Of a stretch of 64,000 nt of DNA, positions 9,140 through 18,731 are shown piece after piece. The position numbers and the translations under genes are program-made. How positions within the stretch are numbered: the stretch's first letter is position 1; every line of letters starts with the position of its first letter. Under the pieces are notes generated by a model. That model worked only from the letters and a program-made list of their open reading frames with translations, made no database searches and was not told where the DNA came from. The DNA is from Erysipelothrix rhusiopathiae (GTDB lineage: Bacteria; Bacillota_I; Bacilli_A; Erysipelotrichales; Erysipelotrichaceae): positions 186,001 through 250,000 of the forward strand of contig NZ_LR134439.1 of the NCBI RefSeq assembly GCF_900637845.1, given 5' to 3'.

Positions 9140-10012
9140 ATGAGTGATAAAATCGTACGCGCAATGGCGCTAAATGGAAATGTTCGAATTTTTGTTGCAA
9201 AAACAACAAATCTTGTTCAAAGAGCACATGAATTACATGGTACTTATCCAGCTGCTTCAGCTGCTTTAGGTCGTACCTTAAGTATTGGCGCAATCATGGG
9301 GACAACACTGAAAAACGATGACGAAAAACTTGTTATCGAGATTCGTGGTGACGGTGAGTTAGGTAATATTTTGGTTAATGCAGACAATAAAGGCTATGTT
9401 CGAGGACTTGTTTCAAATCCATATGTTCATAAAGTTAACGGTATTGGTAAACTTGATGTCGGTGGATCTATTGGAAAAGGAACACTCAGTGTAACGCATG
9501 ATGTTTTAGATGGTATGGCATTCAGTTCCCAAGTTGAACTTCAATCTGGTGAAATTGGGGATGATTTCGCGTACTATTATGCACAAAGTGAACAAATCCC
9601 ATCAGCAGTTTCTGTAGGTGTGTTAGTTAATGAAGATTTATCCATTAAATCTGCAGGAGCAATCTTGATTCAAGTACTTCCATCAGCAACTGAAGATGAT
9701 ATCTCAGAAATTGAAAAAACACTTGCGAAACTTCCGCCTGTTTCAAATCTCATGGTAGACAAAGAAGCAATCGAAGTTTGTGCTGATTTGTTTCCGGATG
9801 TTCTCATTCTTGAAACAACGGATACTCAGTACTATTGCGGATGCAATAGAGAACAAATGGCTGATGTATTGCGAACATTAAGTACAGATGAACTGAAAGA
9901 ACTGATTGCGGAAGATAAGGGTGCGGTTTTAGAATGTCATTACTGTCATTCAAAATATGAATTTACTGAAGATGATTTAAACGGAATTGTTCTAGAACGC
10001 AAGAAAAACTAA
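9140..10012 (+). CDS. hslO: redox-regulated chaperone Hsp33
   Basis: Cytosolic holdase chaperone activated by oxidation of a zinc-bound cysteine cluster. It has 290 residues. The cluster is intact: CGC in YYCGCNREQM and CHYC in LECHYCHSKYEF near the C-terminus. The N-terminal core includes the HELHGTYPAASAALGR segment. AAAAAGGAG precedes the ATG. Its place between ftsH and lysS is common in Firmicutes, though no cysK or dusB intervenes here. Confidence 0.96.
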   Translation: MSDKIVRAMALNGNVRIFVAKTTNLVQRAHELHGTYPAASAALGRTLSIGAIMGTTLKNDDEKLVIEIRGDGELGNILVNADNKGYVRGLVSNPYVHKVNGIGKLDVGGSIGKGTLSVTHDVLDGMAFSSQVELQSGEIGDDFAYYYAQSEQIPSAVSVGVLVNEDLSIKSAGAILIQVLPSATEDDISEIEKTLAKLPPVSNLMVDKEAIEVCADLFPDVLILETTDTQYYCGCNREQMADVLRTLSTDELKELIAEDKGAVLECHYCHSKYEFTEDDLNGIVLERKKN

Positions 10013-11726
<1,714 letters not shown>

Positions 11727-11728
<2 letters not shown>

Positions 11729-11767
11729 AGAAAAAGATACTAACTGTGTGTTAGTATCTTTTTCTTT
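11727..11767. terminator. bidirectional terminator between lysS and the chr pair
   Basis: Perfect 17-bp stem: AAAGAAAAAGATACTAA pairs with TTAGTATCTTTTTCTTT across a seven-base loop. It overlaps the last bases of both convergent genes and can act in both directions. Confidence 0.9.
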
Positions 11768-12305
11768 ATAAGAGCCATAGTAAACCAAGAAATGCTGAAA
11801 GAATTAGAATTTGAGTTGTCTGAAGTTTGAATTTATAACTCATTGCAAATACGATGATGAAAGCAACTACAGTTAAAGCGCTGAAGCTACTTTCATTTAG
11901 AAGCAACATAGAAAAAATAGTTACTGTCGCAAGACTGATCAGTGTCGCGGAACTGATGCGTAAGGATTTCAAAATCAATTCCCAGAGGTCTTTGTGACTC
12001 GCCTTTTCATAGGACCCATACACACTAAGTGTCAAGCTAACACCAATAAGTACACAACCAAGTGTTGCGATCATTGCGCCCGGTATCCCGGCAATCTTGA
12101 GACCCACAAAAGTTGAGATGTTTACCGTCAACGGTCCAGGCGTCATTTGGGAAATGGTTATCATGTTGATAAAGTCTTGGGTCGTAATCCAACCATGAAT
12201 GTTGATAATTCTATTTTCGATGAGCGGAATGGTTGCGTAACCCCCACCAAGACTGAATAACCCAACATATAAAAACTCAAAGAATAATTTAATCAACTGT
12301 AACAT
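11766..12305 (-). CDS. chromate transporter family protein, second half-size subunit
   Basis: A 179-residue membrane protein of the CHR (chromate ion transporter) family in its short, one-domain form. It has about six hydrophobic segments, and the family signature reads FSLGGGYATIPLIE followed by SQMTPGPLTVN. The ATG at 12305 is preferred because GGGAG lies eight bases ahead of it. An in-frame upstream start would put 13 non-family residues in front. It overlaps the upstream chr gene by 17 bases. Short CHR proteins normally work as such pairs. The substrate may be chromate or another oxyanion. Confidence 0.85.
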   Translation of the reverse strand: MLQLIKLFFEFLYVGLFSLGGGYATIPLIENRIINIHGWITTQDFINMITISQMTPGPLTVNISTFVGLKIAGIPGAMIATLGCVLIGVSLTLSVYGSYEKASHKDLWELILKSLRISSATLISLATVTIFSMLLLNESSFSALTVVAFIIVFAMSYKFKLQTTQILILSAFLGLLWLL

Positions 12306-12852
12306 GATGCTGCTCCCAACGATTAAACATAAACACGACCACAAAATTAAAGATTAGAATAAAAACAATATGAATCTTAAAGGCTAGAGATAGCAACAAT
12401 CCAGTGAGATATATGATGACCGCAAATTTATGGTCTCTTTGGTATAAGTCTTTCACCATATCAAGGACCAATCGCACCATAATCACAGCAACTCCAACTT
12501 CTAATCCTTTAAATATTGCTTGTATTAGGGCTTGTCCCATAAAGAAATCATAAAAATAAGTAATGACAGAGATTATAAATAAGGGTGGTAAGATGGTCCC
12601 GATAAATGAAGCGAATCCTCCAGCTTTACCATTGATTTTATATCCGACTCCTGTTGCGAGATTTACGGATATGGCACCGGGTGCAGATTGAGCAATCGCA
12701 GCAAGATCTTGCAATGTTTCCTCGGTGATTAACTGCTTCTCCTCAACATACTTTGTGCGTAAAATTGGGATGGTAATATACCCTCCGCCAAACGATACAG
12801 CAGATAAAAAGAAGGACGTATAGAATAGTTCTAAATTTGATATTTGTTTCAT
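12289..12852 (-). CDS. chromate transporter family protein, first half-size subunit
   Basis: A 187-residue CHR-family membrane protein with the signature VSFGGGYITIPILR and AQSAPGAISVNLATGVGY. It is paired with the next gene, from which it differs clearly in sequence. The two halves together equal one full-length ChrA. GCGGAGG precedes the ATG. It is divergent from a LysR regulator 93 bases away, the usual arrangement for a regulator of its neighbour. Confidence 0.85.
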   Translation of the reverse strand: MKQISNLELFYTSFFLSAVSFGGGYITIPILRTKYVEEKQLITEETLQDLAAIAQSAPGAISVNLATGVGYKINGKAGGFASFIGTILPPLFIISVITYFYDFFMGQALIQAIFKGLEVGVAVIMVRLVLDMVKDLYQRDHKFAVIIYLTGLLLSLAFKIHIVFILIFNFVVVFMFNRWEQHHVTVD

Positions 12853-12868
12853 AAAAACCTCCGCTTGT

Positions 12869-12899
12869 ATTATAGTTGATTCTCAGTGATAATTATAAT
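12869..12899. promoter_or_regulatory. operator-like inverted repeat with overlapping divergent -10 elements
   Basis: ATTATA (12869-12874) and TATAAT (12894-12899) form the ends of an imperfect 31-base inverted repeat between the chr pair and the LysR gene. Read on its own strand, each arm is a perfect -10 hexamer for the gene it faces. A LysR-type protein bound here could control both directions. Confidence 0.5.
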
Positions 12900-12945
12900 A
12901 GATAGAAGTGATGACGGTATAAGCAAACCATTATGGAGGTGGATT

Positions 12946-13797
12946 ATGAATATTCGACTTTTAAAAATATATAAAGAAGTCTATGAACTTAGATCAATTA
13001 CAAAAGCAACTGAGACATTGTACATCTCACAGCCTGCAGTATCTCAAGCGATTAAGGAACTGGAGACGGTCTTGAATCGTAATCTCTTCGTGCGTAAGTC
13101 GGGAGGGATTGAACCCACACCGTTTGGTGTCCAGTTTTACCTTCAAGTGACTCATTTTCTAAAAGGTTATCATCAATTTGAAGCGGATGTACTTAAACTC
13201 AATCAGTCGAATCCTCTAAGAATTGGATCAAGCATCACTGTCGCAAAGACAACATTACCTGATATCATCAAAAGATTTGAATCCTTACATTTAGATAATA
13301 AAACCGAAACAACAATCGCAAATGCGCAAGATGTGCTTGCACTACTAATTGAGGACAAAGTAGATGTCGCTATAATTGAAGGAACAATGCATGATGAGAC
13401 ATTTGAGACAATACATCTCGGATTTTATAACTTAAAATTTTTCTCCAAGTATGAACTTAATATTTCAAATCTCGAAACTTTACTTCAACATAGAGTATTA
13501 CTTCGTGAATCAGGAAGTTCAATTCGTAATGCGTTTGAAGCGTTGCTTTTAGAAAATAAAATGATTTATCAGCCGACATGGCAAGCGGTTAACTCAGAAG
13601 CGATTCTTTTTGCAGTTAGTCAAGATTTAGGAATTGGTTTTTTACCTGAAGTTCTCATTCATAATGAATTTTATATCTATAACGATATCACAAGTGATAT
13701 CACAACCCCGATAACCTTATGTTATCGGAAAAACCAAGTTTTTGAGGATCCTTTAAATGAATTTGTGGATATTGTTATCAAGGCATTTGGTAAATAA
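12946..13797 (+). CDS. LysR-family transcriptional regulator
   Basis: A 283-residue LysR-type regulator. The N-terminal winged helix-turn-helix reads MNIRLLKIYKEVYELRSITKA then LYISQPAVSQAIKELE, and the C-terminal half has a periplasmic-binding-protein-like effector fold. The ATG at 12946 is taken because TATGGAGGTGG precedes it and it places the HTH at the expected distance from the N-terminus. A start 60 bases earlier lacks this. It is divergent from the chr transporter pair, which it probably controls. The effector is unknown. Confidence 0.9.
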   Translation: MNIRLLKIYKEVYELRSITKATETLYISQPAVSQAIKELETVLNRNLFVRKSGGIEPTPFGVQFYLQVTHFLKGYHQFEADVLKLNQSNPLRIGSSITVAKTTLPDIIKRFESLHLDNKTETTIANAQDVLALLIEDKVDVAIIEGTMHDETFETIHLGFYNLKFFSKYELNISNLETLLQHRVLLRESGSSIRNAFEALLLENKMIYQPTWQAVNSEAILFAVSQDLGIGFLPEVLIHNEFYIYNDITSDITTPITLCYRKNQVFEDPLNEFVDIVIKAFGK

Positions 13798-13858
13798 TAC
13801 GAATTCCTTTAATCCGAGCCTGTGATATGTTAGAATACTAAAAAAGAAGAGGTGACTT

Positions 13859-14497
13859 ATGGATTATTCAGTATTAATTGTTGCCGCTGGAAAAAAAGCA
13901 GCAGAAGGTGCAAGTTACGCAAAAGCACTTGCCTCATTTAATGACTCAAAAAGTGTTTTAGGTCAGACAATTTCAGTTTTCATGCATGATGCACAGTGCA
14001 AACAGGTTGTTATTGTTGCGAGTTCTGCCGATATGACACGTGTTGTAAAGTCTAATGGCAGTGGTAAGATTGTTTATGTTAAAGGCGGTAAAACACGTCA
14101 GGAGAGCGTGCTAATTGGTCTTACAGCGGTTTCAGAGGATGTTGTCCTTATCCATGACGGTGTACGTCCTTGGTTGCGTCAAGGTTTAATTGATAAACTG
14201 CTTGTTCGCATGCAAACTGAAAAAGCATGTGTACTTGGATTGCCTCCAACCAGTCGTATGTGCCGTGTTGTTGATGGATATATTGAGTCAACAGTTGATA
14301 CTGATTCATTCATTCAAACACAAACACCGCAGGCATATCACACGTCGTTTATTTTAAGTTGTTATGCGAAAGCGAACCGTTCGGGCGGAACGTTTATGGA
14401 TGATTCAGAAGTAGTCTCTGCATTCTCAGATGTTAAGATTGCGGTTGAAGCGGGCGATTCGAGAAATCGTCGATTTATTCTAAAAAAAGAAGATTAG
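13859..14497 (+). CDS. IspD-like cytidylyltransferase with altered nucleotide loop
   Basis: A 212-residue protein with the fold of 2-C-methyl-D-erythritol 4-phosphate cytidylyltransferase (MEP isoprenoid pathway). Recognisable parts are LIVAAGKK at the N-terminus, VLIHDGVRPWL, QTQTPQAYH and MDDSEVV. The glycine-rich loop, normally AAGxGxRMG, reads AAGKKAAEG and lacks the conserved arginine. The C-terminal NIKVT-type motif is replaced by NRRFILKKED. It may be a diverged IspD, a related cytidylyltransferase such as a TarI type, or a protein with reduced activity. GAAGAGGTG precedes the ATG. No other MEP gene is nearby. Confidence 0.65.
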   Translation: MDYSVLIVAAGKKAAEGASYAKALASFNDSKSVLGQTISVFMHDAQCKQVVIVASSADMTRVVKSNGSGKIVYVKGGKTRQESVLIGLTAVSEDVVLIHDGVRPWLRQGLIDKLLVRMQTEKACVLGLPPTSRMCRVVDGYIESTVDTDSFIQTQTPQAYHTSFILSCYAKANRSGGTFMDDSEVVSAFSDVKIAVEAGDSRNRRFILKKED

Positions 14498-14536
14498 GAC
14501 ATAGGGTCTGCGAAACTTATTTAGTGATGACGGAAT

Positions 14537-14556
14537 AGGTTTACATAGACCTTTTT
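14537..14556 (+). terminator. weak terminator after ispD-like gene
   Basis: AGGTTT / AGACCT (one G-T pair) with an ACAT loop, then five T's. It overlaps the -35 region of the rpsF promoter. Confidence 0.5.
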
Positions 14557-14568
14557 GTTTGGTATAAT
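14540..14568 (+). promoter_or_regulatory. promoter of rpsF-ssb-rpsR
   Basis: TTTACA (14540-14545), a 17-base spacer, then a perfect TATAAT (14563-14568). The roughly 60-base leader contains GGATA/TATCC arms at 14577-14598, possibly part of an S6:S18-type autoregulatory leader, but the conserved core could not be confirmed by eye. Confidence 0.8.
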
Positions 14569-14636
14569 AAAGAACGGATAAAATATAAAAAAATATCCTT
14601 GCTCGAAAGGGCCATAGACCAGAAGGAGGTGTACAA

Positions 14637-14927
14637 ATGCGCAAATATGAAGTAATGTACATCGTGAAACCTACATTAGACGAGGAAGCTCGTACAGCAG
14701 TTATTGCTAAATTACACGCTATCTTAACAGATAACGGAGCAACAATTGATGAAGTTAATGAATGGGGTTTACGCGAACTAGCATACGAAATTGAAGACTT
14801 CAAAAAAGGTTACTATGTAGTAACTCAATTTACATCAGGTGATGAAGCAGTTAATGAATTTAACCGTTTAACACGTATCAATAACGATGTAATCCGTCAC
14901 ATGATCGTACGTCAAGACGAAATCTAA
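14637..14927 (+). CDS. rpsF: 30S ribosomal protein S6
   Basis: A 96-residue small-subunit protein that binds S18 on the platform. It begins MRKYEVMYIVKP and contains WGLRELAYEI and the C-terminal VIRHMIVR typical of S6. AGAAGGAGGTG precedes the ATG. It is the first gene of the S6-SSB-S18 operon. Confidence 0.97.
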   Translation: MRKYEVMYIVKPTLDEEARTAVIAKLHAILTDNGATIDEVNEWGLRELAYEIEDFKKGYYVVTQFTSGDEAVNEFNRLTRINNDVIRHMIVRQDEI

Positions 14928-14952
14928 TCAAAAACACAAGGGGTGATTATTT

Positions 14953-15426
14953 ATGATTAATCGCACTATATTAGTGGGTCGTTTAACTCGAGATCCAGAA
15001 CTTCGTAAAACACAAACTGGTAAATCAGTCGTTTCGTTTACTGTAGCGTGCAACCGCCGCTTTGGACAACAAGATGAAACTGATTTTATCAATTGTGTGG
15101 CTTGGAATCAAACAGCTGATTTTATGGCAAATTACTTACTAAAGGGTGCTTTAGTAGGTCTAGAAGGTCGAATTCAATCGAGATCATATGAAGACGCTAC
15201 CGGTAAACGTGTATATGTTCAAGAGGTTGTTGTGGATACACTTCAATCACTCGAATCACGCGCACAACGTCAAGAACAAGGCGCAAGCCAAGGTCAATAT
15301 CAGAATCAAAACAGTAATCAAGGTGGATCAAGTTATACACCTTCATACCAAGCTGATCCTGAACCATCATTCTCAATGGATGATGAGCCCGTTCTCGATA
15401 TAACCAGTGACGATCTTCCATTCTAA
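14953..15426 (+). CDS. ssb: single-stranded DNA-binding protein
   Basis: A 157-residue SSB that coats single-stranded DNA in replication and repair. The N-terminal OB-fold reads [18 protein letters not shown] and [14 protein letters not shown] Gln/Asn/Ser-rich disordered linker follows at about residues 112-140. The acidic tail ends DDLPF, the standard docking peptide for partner proteins. AAGGGGTGATT precedes the ATG. It lies between rpsF and rpsR as in most Firmicutes. Confidence 0.97.
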   Translation: MINRTILVGRLTRDPELRKTQTGKSVVSFTVACNRRFGQQDETDFINCVAWNQTADFMANYLLKGALVGLEGRIQSRSYEDATGKRVYVQEVVVDTLQSLESRAQRQEQGASQGQYQNQNSNQGGSSYTPSYQADPEPSFSMDDEPVLDITSDDLPF

Positions 15427-15443
15427 TCGAAAGGAGATTTGTT

Positions 15444-15677
15444 ATGTCATTCAGAAAATTCCGTGGACCACGTCGTAAAGTTTGCTATTTTACAAAAAAT
15501 AACGTAAAAACAATCGATTACAAAGATGTGGAATTACTAAAACGCTTTATCTCAGCAAATGGTAAAATTATTCCTAGACGTGTTACAGGTACAAAAGCTA
15601 AATACCAACGTCCATTAGCAACAGCTATTAAACGTGCTCGTCAAATGGCTTTATTACCATACGTATCAGATAACTAA
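15444..15677 (+). CDS. rpsR: 30S ribosomal protein S18
   Basis: A 77-residue small-subunit protein that forms the S6-S18 heterodimer. It has the family sequence [22 protein letters not shown] and [24 protein letters not shown] precedes the ATG. A single cysteine remains in the N-terminal region. A strong terminator follows. Confidence 0.97.
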   Translation: MSFRKFRGPRRKVCYFTKNNVKTIDYKDVELLKRFISANGKIIPRRVTGTKAKYQRPLATAIKRARQMALLPYVSDN

Positions 15678-15689
15678 GATATTCAAAAG

Positions 15690-15710
15690 CCTCTCTAACG
15701 AGAGGTTTTT
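15690..15710 (+). terminator. terminator after rpsR
   Basis: CCTCTC / GAGAGG with a TAAC loop, followed by five T's. Confidence 0.9.
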
Positions 15711-15730
15711 ACTTTATGGAGGATACAATT

Positions 15731-16270
15731 ATGAAGAAAACACTGAGCCTGACATATGGCGCAATGACTGTTGCTTTAACAGGGATTATTTTGTTTTTTG
15801 ATCGCATAACTGCGGGATTTTTTATGACGTTTCTTGCGCTGCCTTTAATTGTCTATGGATCGTATTGTGATTGGTCTGATGCCTTCGTGGTTTATCTATC
15901 ATGTATTATAATGGCAGTTATTATGTCGGGTCTTTTCTCAACAGTTTTGATGATGGCAGGGTATGGTGCGGTAGGATTAGCGTATATTTACTCTATGAAA
16001 AAAAATGCTACCCCTTCACGGAGTTATCTTGCTATGGGAGTGGTTATTGCATTGTTTTACTTTATAATGATTCGTTTTTTTGGTCCAGCTTTTGGTATGG
16101 ACTTTCAAGAGATCATTCAATCTGTGAAAGGGATCTTGAATATTCACAATTCACTTGTACTTTATGGTATTTCAATCAGTATGGTTCTGATTACAATGGC
16201 TATGGAACTCTTTATTATTAAAACGAGTGCAGATATCGTTTTAGTGATGTTACATCGTAATAGAAAATAG
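15731..16270 (+). CDS. DUF2232 membrane protein (YybS-like)
   Basis: A 179-residue integral membrane protein with about five or six hydrophobic helices. It sits directly upstream of gdpP, where Bacillus carries the DUF2232 protein YybS, and its topology matches. The role is not established. TATGGAGG at 15716-15722 supports the ATG at 15731, and an in-frame ATG at 15716 overlaps that ribosome-binding site and is rejected. Probably co-transcribed with gdpP. Confidence 0.7.
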   Translation: MKKTLSLTYGAMTVALTGIILFFDRITAGFFMTFLALPLIVYGSYCDWSDAFVVYLSCIIMAVIMSGLFSTVLMMAGYGAVGLAYIYSMKKNATPSRSYLAMGVVIALFYFIMIRFFGPAFGMDFQEIIQSVKGILNIHNSLVLYGISISMVLITMAMELFIIKTSADIVLVMLHRNRK

Positions 16271-16316
16271 TGTCGTTTTGTGATAAAATTTAAGGTGAAA
16301 ACCTAGGGGGTTTATT

Positions 16317-18272
16317 ATGTCTAATCAATTTGAGACTCTTAAAACACGTTTAATGATTTTAACTTTGACCCAATTGGTGGTCCTCTTCTTTTTCCATGTT
16401 TTTATAAATAAATATTTGTATGTAGTACAGTATATTTTTCTTGTAATTGACTCTGCGATTATCTTCTATATTTTCGCTACTGCGATCACAAGTCGTAAGG
16501 AACGCGTCATTTCTGTTGCGGATGTATTAGGGCAGGAAGCAAGTTATGCTTTTGAATATGCAAATATGGGGATTATCACACTTGATGATCAAAATACAAT
16601 TACTTGGATGAGTGAACTTTTTGATGAACTTAATATCCTTGGTACGGGAGAACTGGTTACAGATATCTTTCCGGCTATTGTGAAAATTATTAAAGGAAAT
16701 AATGAAACGATGACAATTCGTTTTGATTCCCACGTTTTTGAAGCATCGACGATGGGTCAAAAAAATATTATCTTCTTTAAAGATGTTACGGAATTAAATG
16801 AACTTGAAATCGTCAACCGAAATAATCAAGTTGTCTTAGGGATTGCGCATCTTGATAACTATGAAGAAACAACACAATATGAGGAAGAACAAACAATTGC
16901 TTTTATTGACTCAAATATTCGTCAGGCTGTTGTAAGATGGGCTGATAATCATGAAATGTTTGTTCGTCGTATTCGACCAGACCGTTATCTTTTAGTATTA
17001 AATGAACAAGTATTTCAAAGGCTTGAGAGTGAACGATTCTCGATTGTGAATGAGATTCGAAAACAAGCTACAAAAATTGATGCAAGTATTACCTTGTCTC
17101 TTGCTTTTGCTCGACACAGTGATAACTTCAAGGACTTGGAGGATATGTCGAATAAAGCCCTTGAAATGGCACAGAGCCGTGGTGGTGACCAGGTAGCAAT
17201 AAATACAAAAAACGAAGTTATGCGTTACTTTGGTGGAAACACAGAGGCTGTGGAGAAACGAAGTAAAGTTCGCGTTCGTGTTATGGCTCAAAATCTTGGT
17301 GAACATATTCTAGAATCAAGCAATGTTGTGATCGTGGGACATCGTATGATGGACTTCGACTGTTTCGGAAGTGCCTTAGGTGTCTCATCAATTGTATCTG
17401 TTTATAACAAAGAAGCTTCGATTGTAATTGATTTGGAGGATACCGAGGTTAATCTTGCGGGAGGTATTCGTAAACATCGCGATGAGTTTGAGAAAGATCA
17501 TAATTTAGTGACACATGAACAAGCGCGTTCGCTTATTGGTCCAAATACATTATTGATTATGGTAGACCATCATTCCCTACAACAATGTCAATTCCCAGAT
17601 TTGGTGGATAAAGCAGAAACAATTGTGGTTATTGATCATCATCGCCGTACGGGTGATTTTAAATTTAAACCAACCTTAACATACATTGAATCGTCCGCTT
17701 CATCAGCAAGCGAACTGATTGTGGAATTATTCCCATATCATCGCCGTAATGTTGTTATTTCAAAACTTGAAGCAACCTTTATGTATACAGGAATGCTTAT
17801 TGATACCAATCGTTTTAGAAATCGAAGTGGAAGTCGAACATTCCAAGCAGCTGCTGAATTACGCAAGTATGGCGCTGATTTAATGGAAGTTGAAAATATG
17901 CTTCGTGATGAATATGAGAGCTTCGAAATGAAGAACAAAGTATTAAGTAAATGTGAGTTTTTTGATGATTACTACGTAATTGCAGCTTATAAAGATGAGT
18001 TGCTACCGCGTCCATTGATGTCACAAGCAGCCGATGAGATTCTCACTGTGAAAGAGGTGGAAGCATCGTTTGTAGTGGCTTATGTGGACGAAGACATTGT
18101 CGCTATATCATCACGTTCCAAAGGCGAATTAAACGTTCAAGTTGTTATGGAACGCCTCGGTGGTGGCGGTCACTTTACTGGAGCTGCTGCTCAAATTAAA
18201 GGACAGTCGATCAATGAAGTCGTGGAATCACTAAAAAAAGCCATTGAAAATGTAAGAGAGGAAAGTGAATAA
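16317..18272 (+). CDS. gdpP: cyclic-di-AMP phosphodiesterase GdpP
   Basis: Membrane-bound phosphodiesterase that hydrolyses c-di-AMP, a messenger tied to osmolyte transport and cell-wall stress. It has 651 residues. Two N-terminal TM helices (about 13-31 and 37-55) are followed by a PAS-like region and a degenerate GGDEF domain around residues 170-305. The DHH domain holds VDHH at 416-419 and VVIDHHRR further on, and the C-terminal DHHA1 domain carries the RLGGGGHFTGAA motif. GGGGG precedes the ATG. It is next to rplI and dnaB, the conserved order. Confidence 0.95.
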   Translation: MSNQFETLKTRLMILTLTQLVVLFFFHVFINKYLYVVQYIFLVIDSAIIFYIFATAITSRKERVISVADVLGQEASYAFEYANMGIITLDDQNTITWMSELFDELNILGTGELVTDIFPAIVKIIKGNNETMTIRFDSHVFEASTMGQKNIIFFKDVTELNELEIVNRNNQVVLGIAHLDNYEETTQYEEEQTIAFIDSNIRQAVVRWADNHEMFVRRIRPDRYLLVLNEQVFQRLESERFSIVNEIRKQATKIDASITLSLAFARHSDNFKDLEDMSNKALEMAQSRGGDQVAINTKNEVMRYFGGNTEAVEKRSKVRVRVMAQNLGEHILESSNVVIVGHRMMDFDCFGSALGVSSIVSVYNKEASIVIDLEDTEVNLAGGIRKHRDEFEKDHNLVTHEQARSLIGPNTLLIMVDHHSLQQCQFPDLVDKAETIVVIDHHRRTGDFKFKPTLTYIESSASSASELIVELFPYHRRNVVISKLEATFMYTGMLIDTNRFRNRSGSRTFQAAAELRKYGADLMEVENMLRDEYESFEMKNKVLSKCEFFDDYYVIAAYKDELLPRPLMSQAADEILTVKEVEASFVVAYVDEDIVAISSRSKGELNVQVVMERLGGGGHFTGAAAQIKGQSINEVVESLKKAIENVREESE

Positions 18273-18273
18273 T

Positions 18274-18720
18274 ATGAAATTAATTTTATTAAAAGACGTT
18301 AAAAAAGTAGGTAAGAAAAACGATATTGTGGAGGTTGCGGATGGTTATGCGCGTAACTTCTTATTACCGAATAAACTTGCAGTTATGGCAAGTGATCAAA
18401 GTCGTGAAATTTTAGATCACCAAAAACAAGAACATGCTGCTGAAGTCCAGGCAGAAATTGAAAAAGCGAAACTCCTAGCGAAAGAGCTTGAGAAAATCAC
18501 TTTAGAATTTAAAGTAAAAGTGGGTGAAGGTGGTCGTGTCTTTGGTTCTGTATCCACAAAACAAGTTGAAGACGCCTTAAAAAAAGAACACAAGATTAAA
18601 GTGGACAAACGTAAATTTAAACCAAGTGGTCCAATTACTCATTTAGGATCAAATCGTATCCAAGCAACACTTTATGGAGATGTAACCGGAGAAATCCACG
18701 TTAAATTAATTGCTGAATAA
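18274..18720 (+). CDS. rplI: 50S ribosomal protein L9
   Basis: A 148-residue large-subunit protein with the N-terminal L9 signature VKKVGKKNDIVEVADGYARN followed by FLLPNKLA. A long central helix and a C-terminal domain with GRVFGSVS follow. The ATG at 18274 is chosen over an in-frame GTG nine bases earlier because AGAGAGGAAAG is correctly spaced for it. One base separates it from the gdpP stop, so the two are translationally linked. Confidence 0.97.
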   Translation: MKLILLKDVKKVGKKNDIVEVADGYARNFLLPNKLAVMASDQSREILDHQKQEHAAEVQAEIEKAKLLAKELEKITLEFKVKVGEGGRVFGSVSTKQVEDALKKEHKIKVDKRKFKPSGPITHLGSNRIQATLYGDVTGEIHVKLIAE

Positions 18721-18731
18721 GAGGAGGAACT

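Noticed and set aside
14577-14636. S6:S18 ribosomal leader motif before rpsF
   Set aside because: A hairpin-capable GGATA/TATCC is visible but the conserved CCG-containing core could not be placed with confidence.
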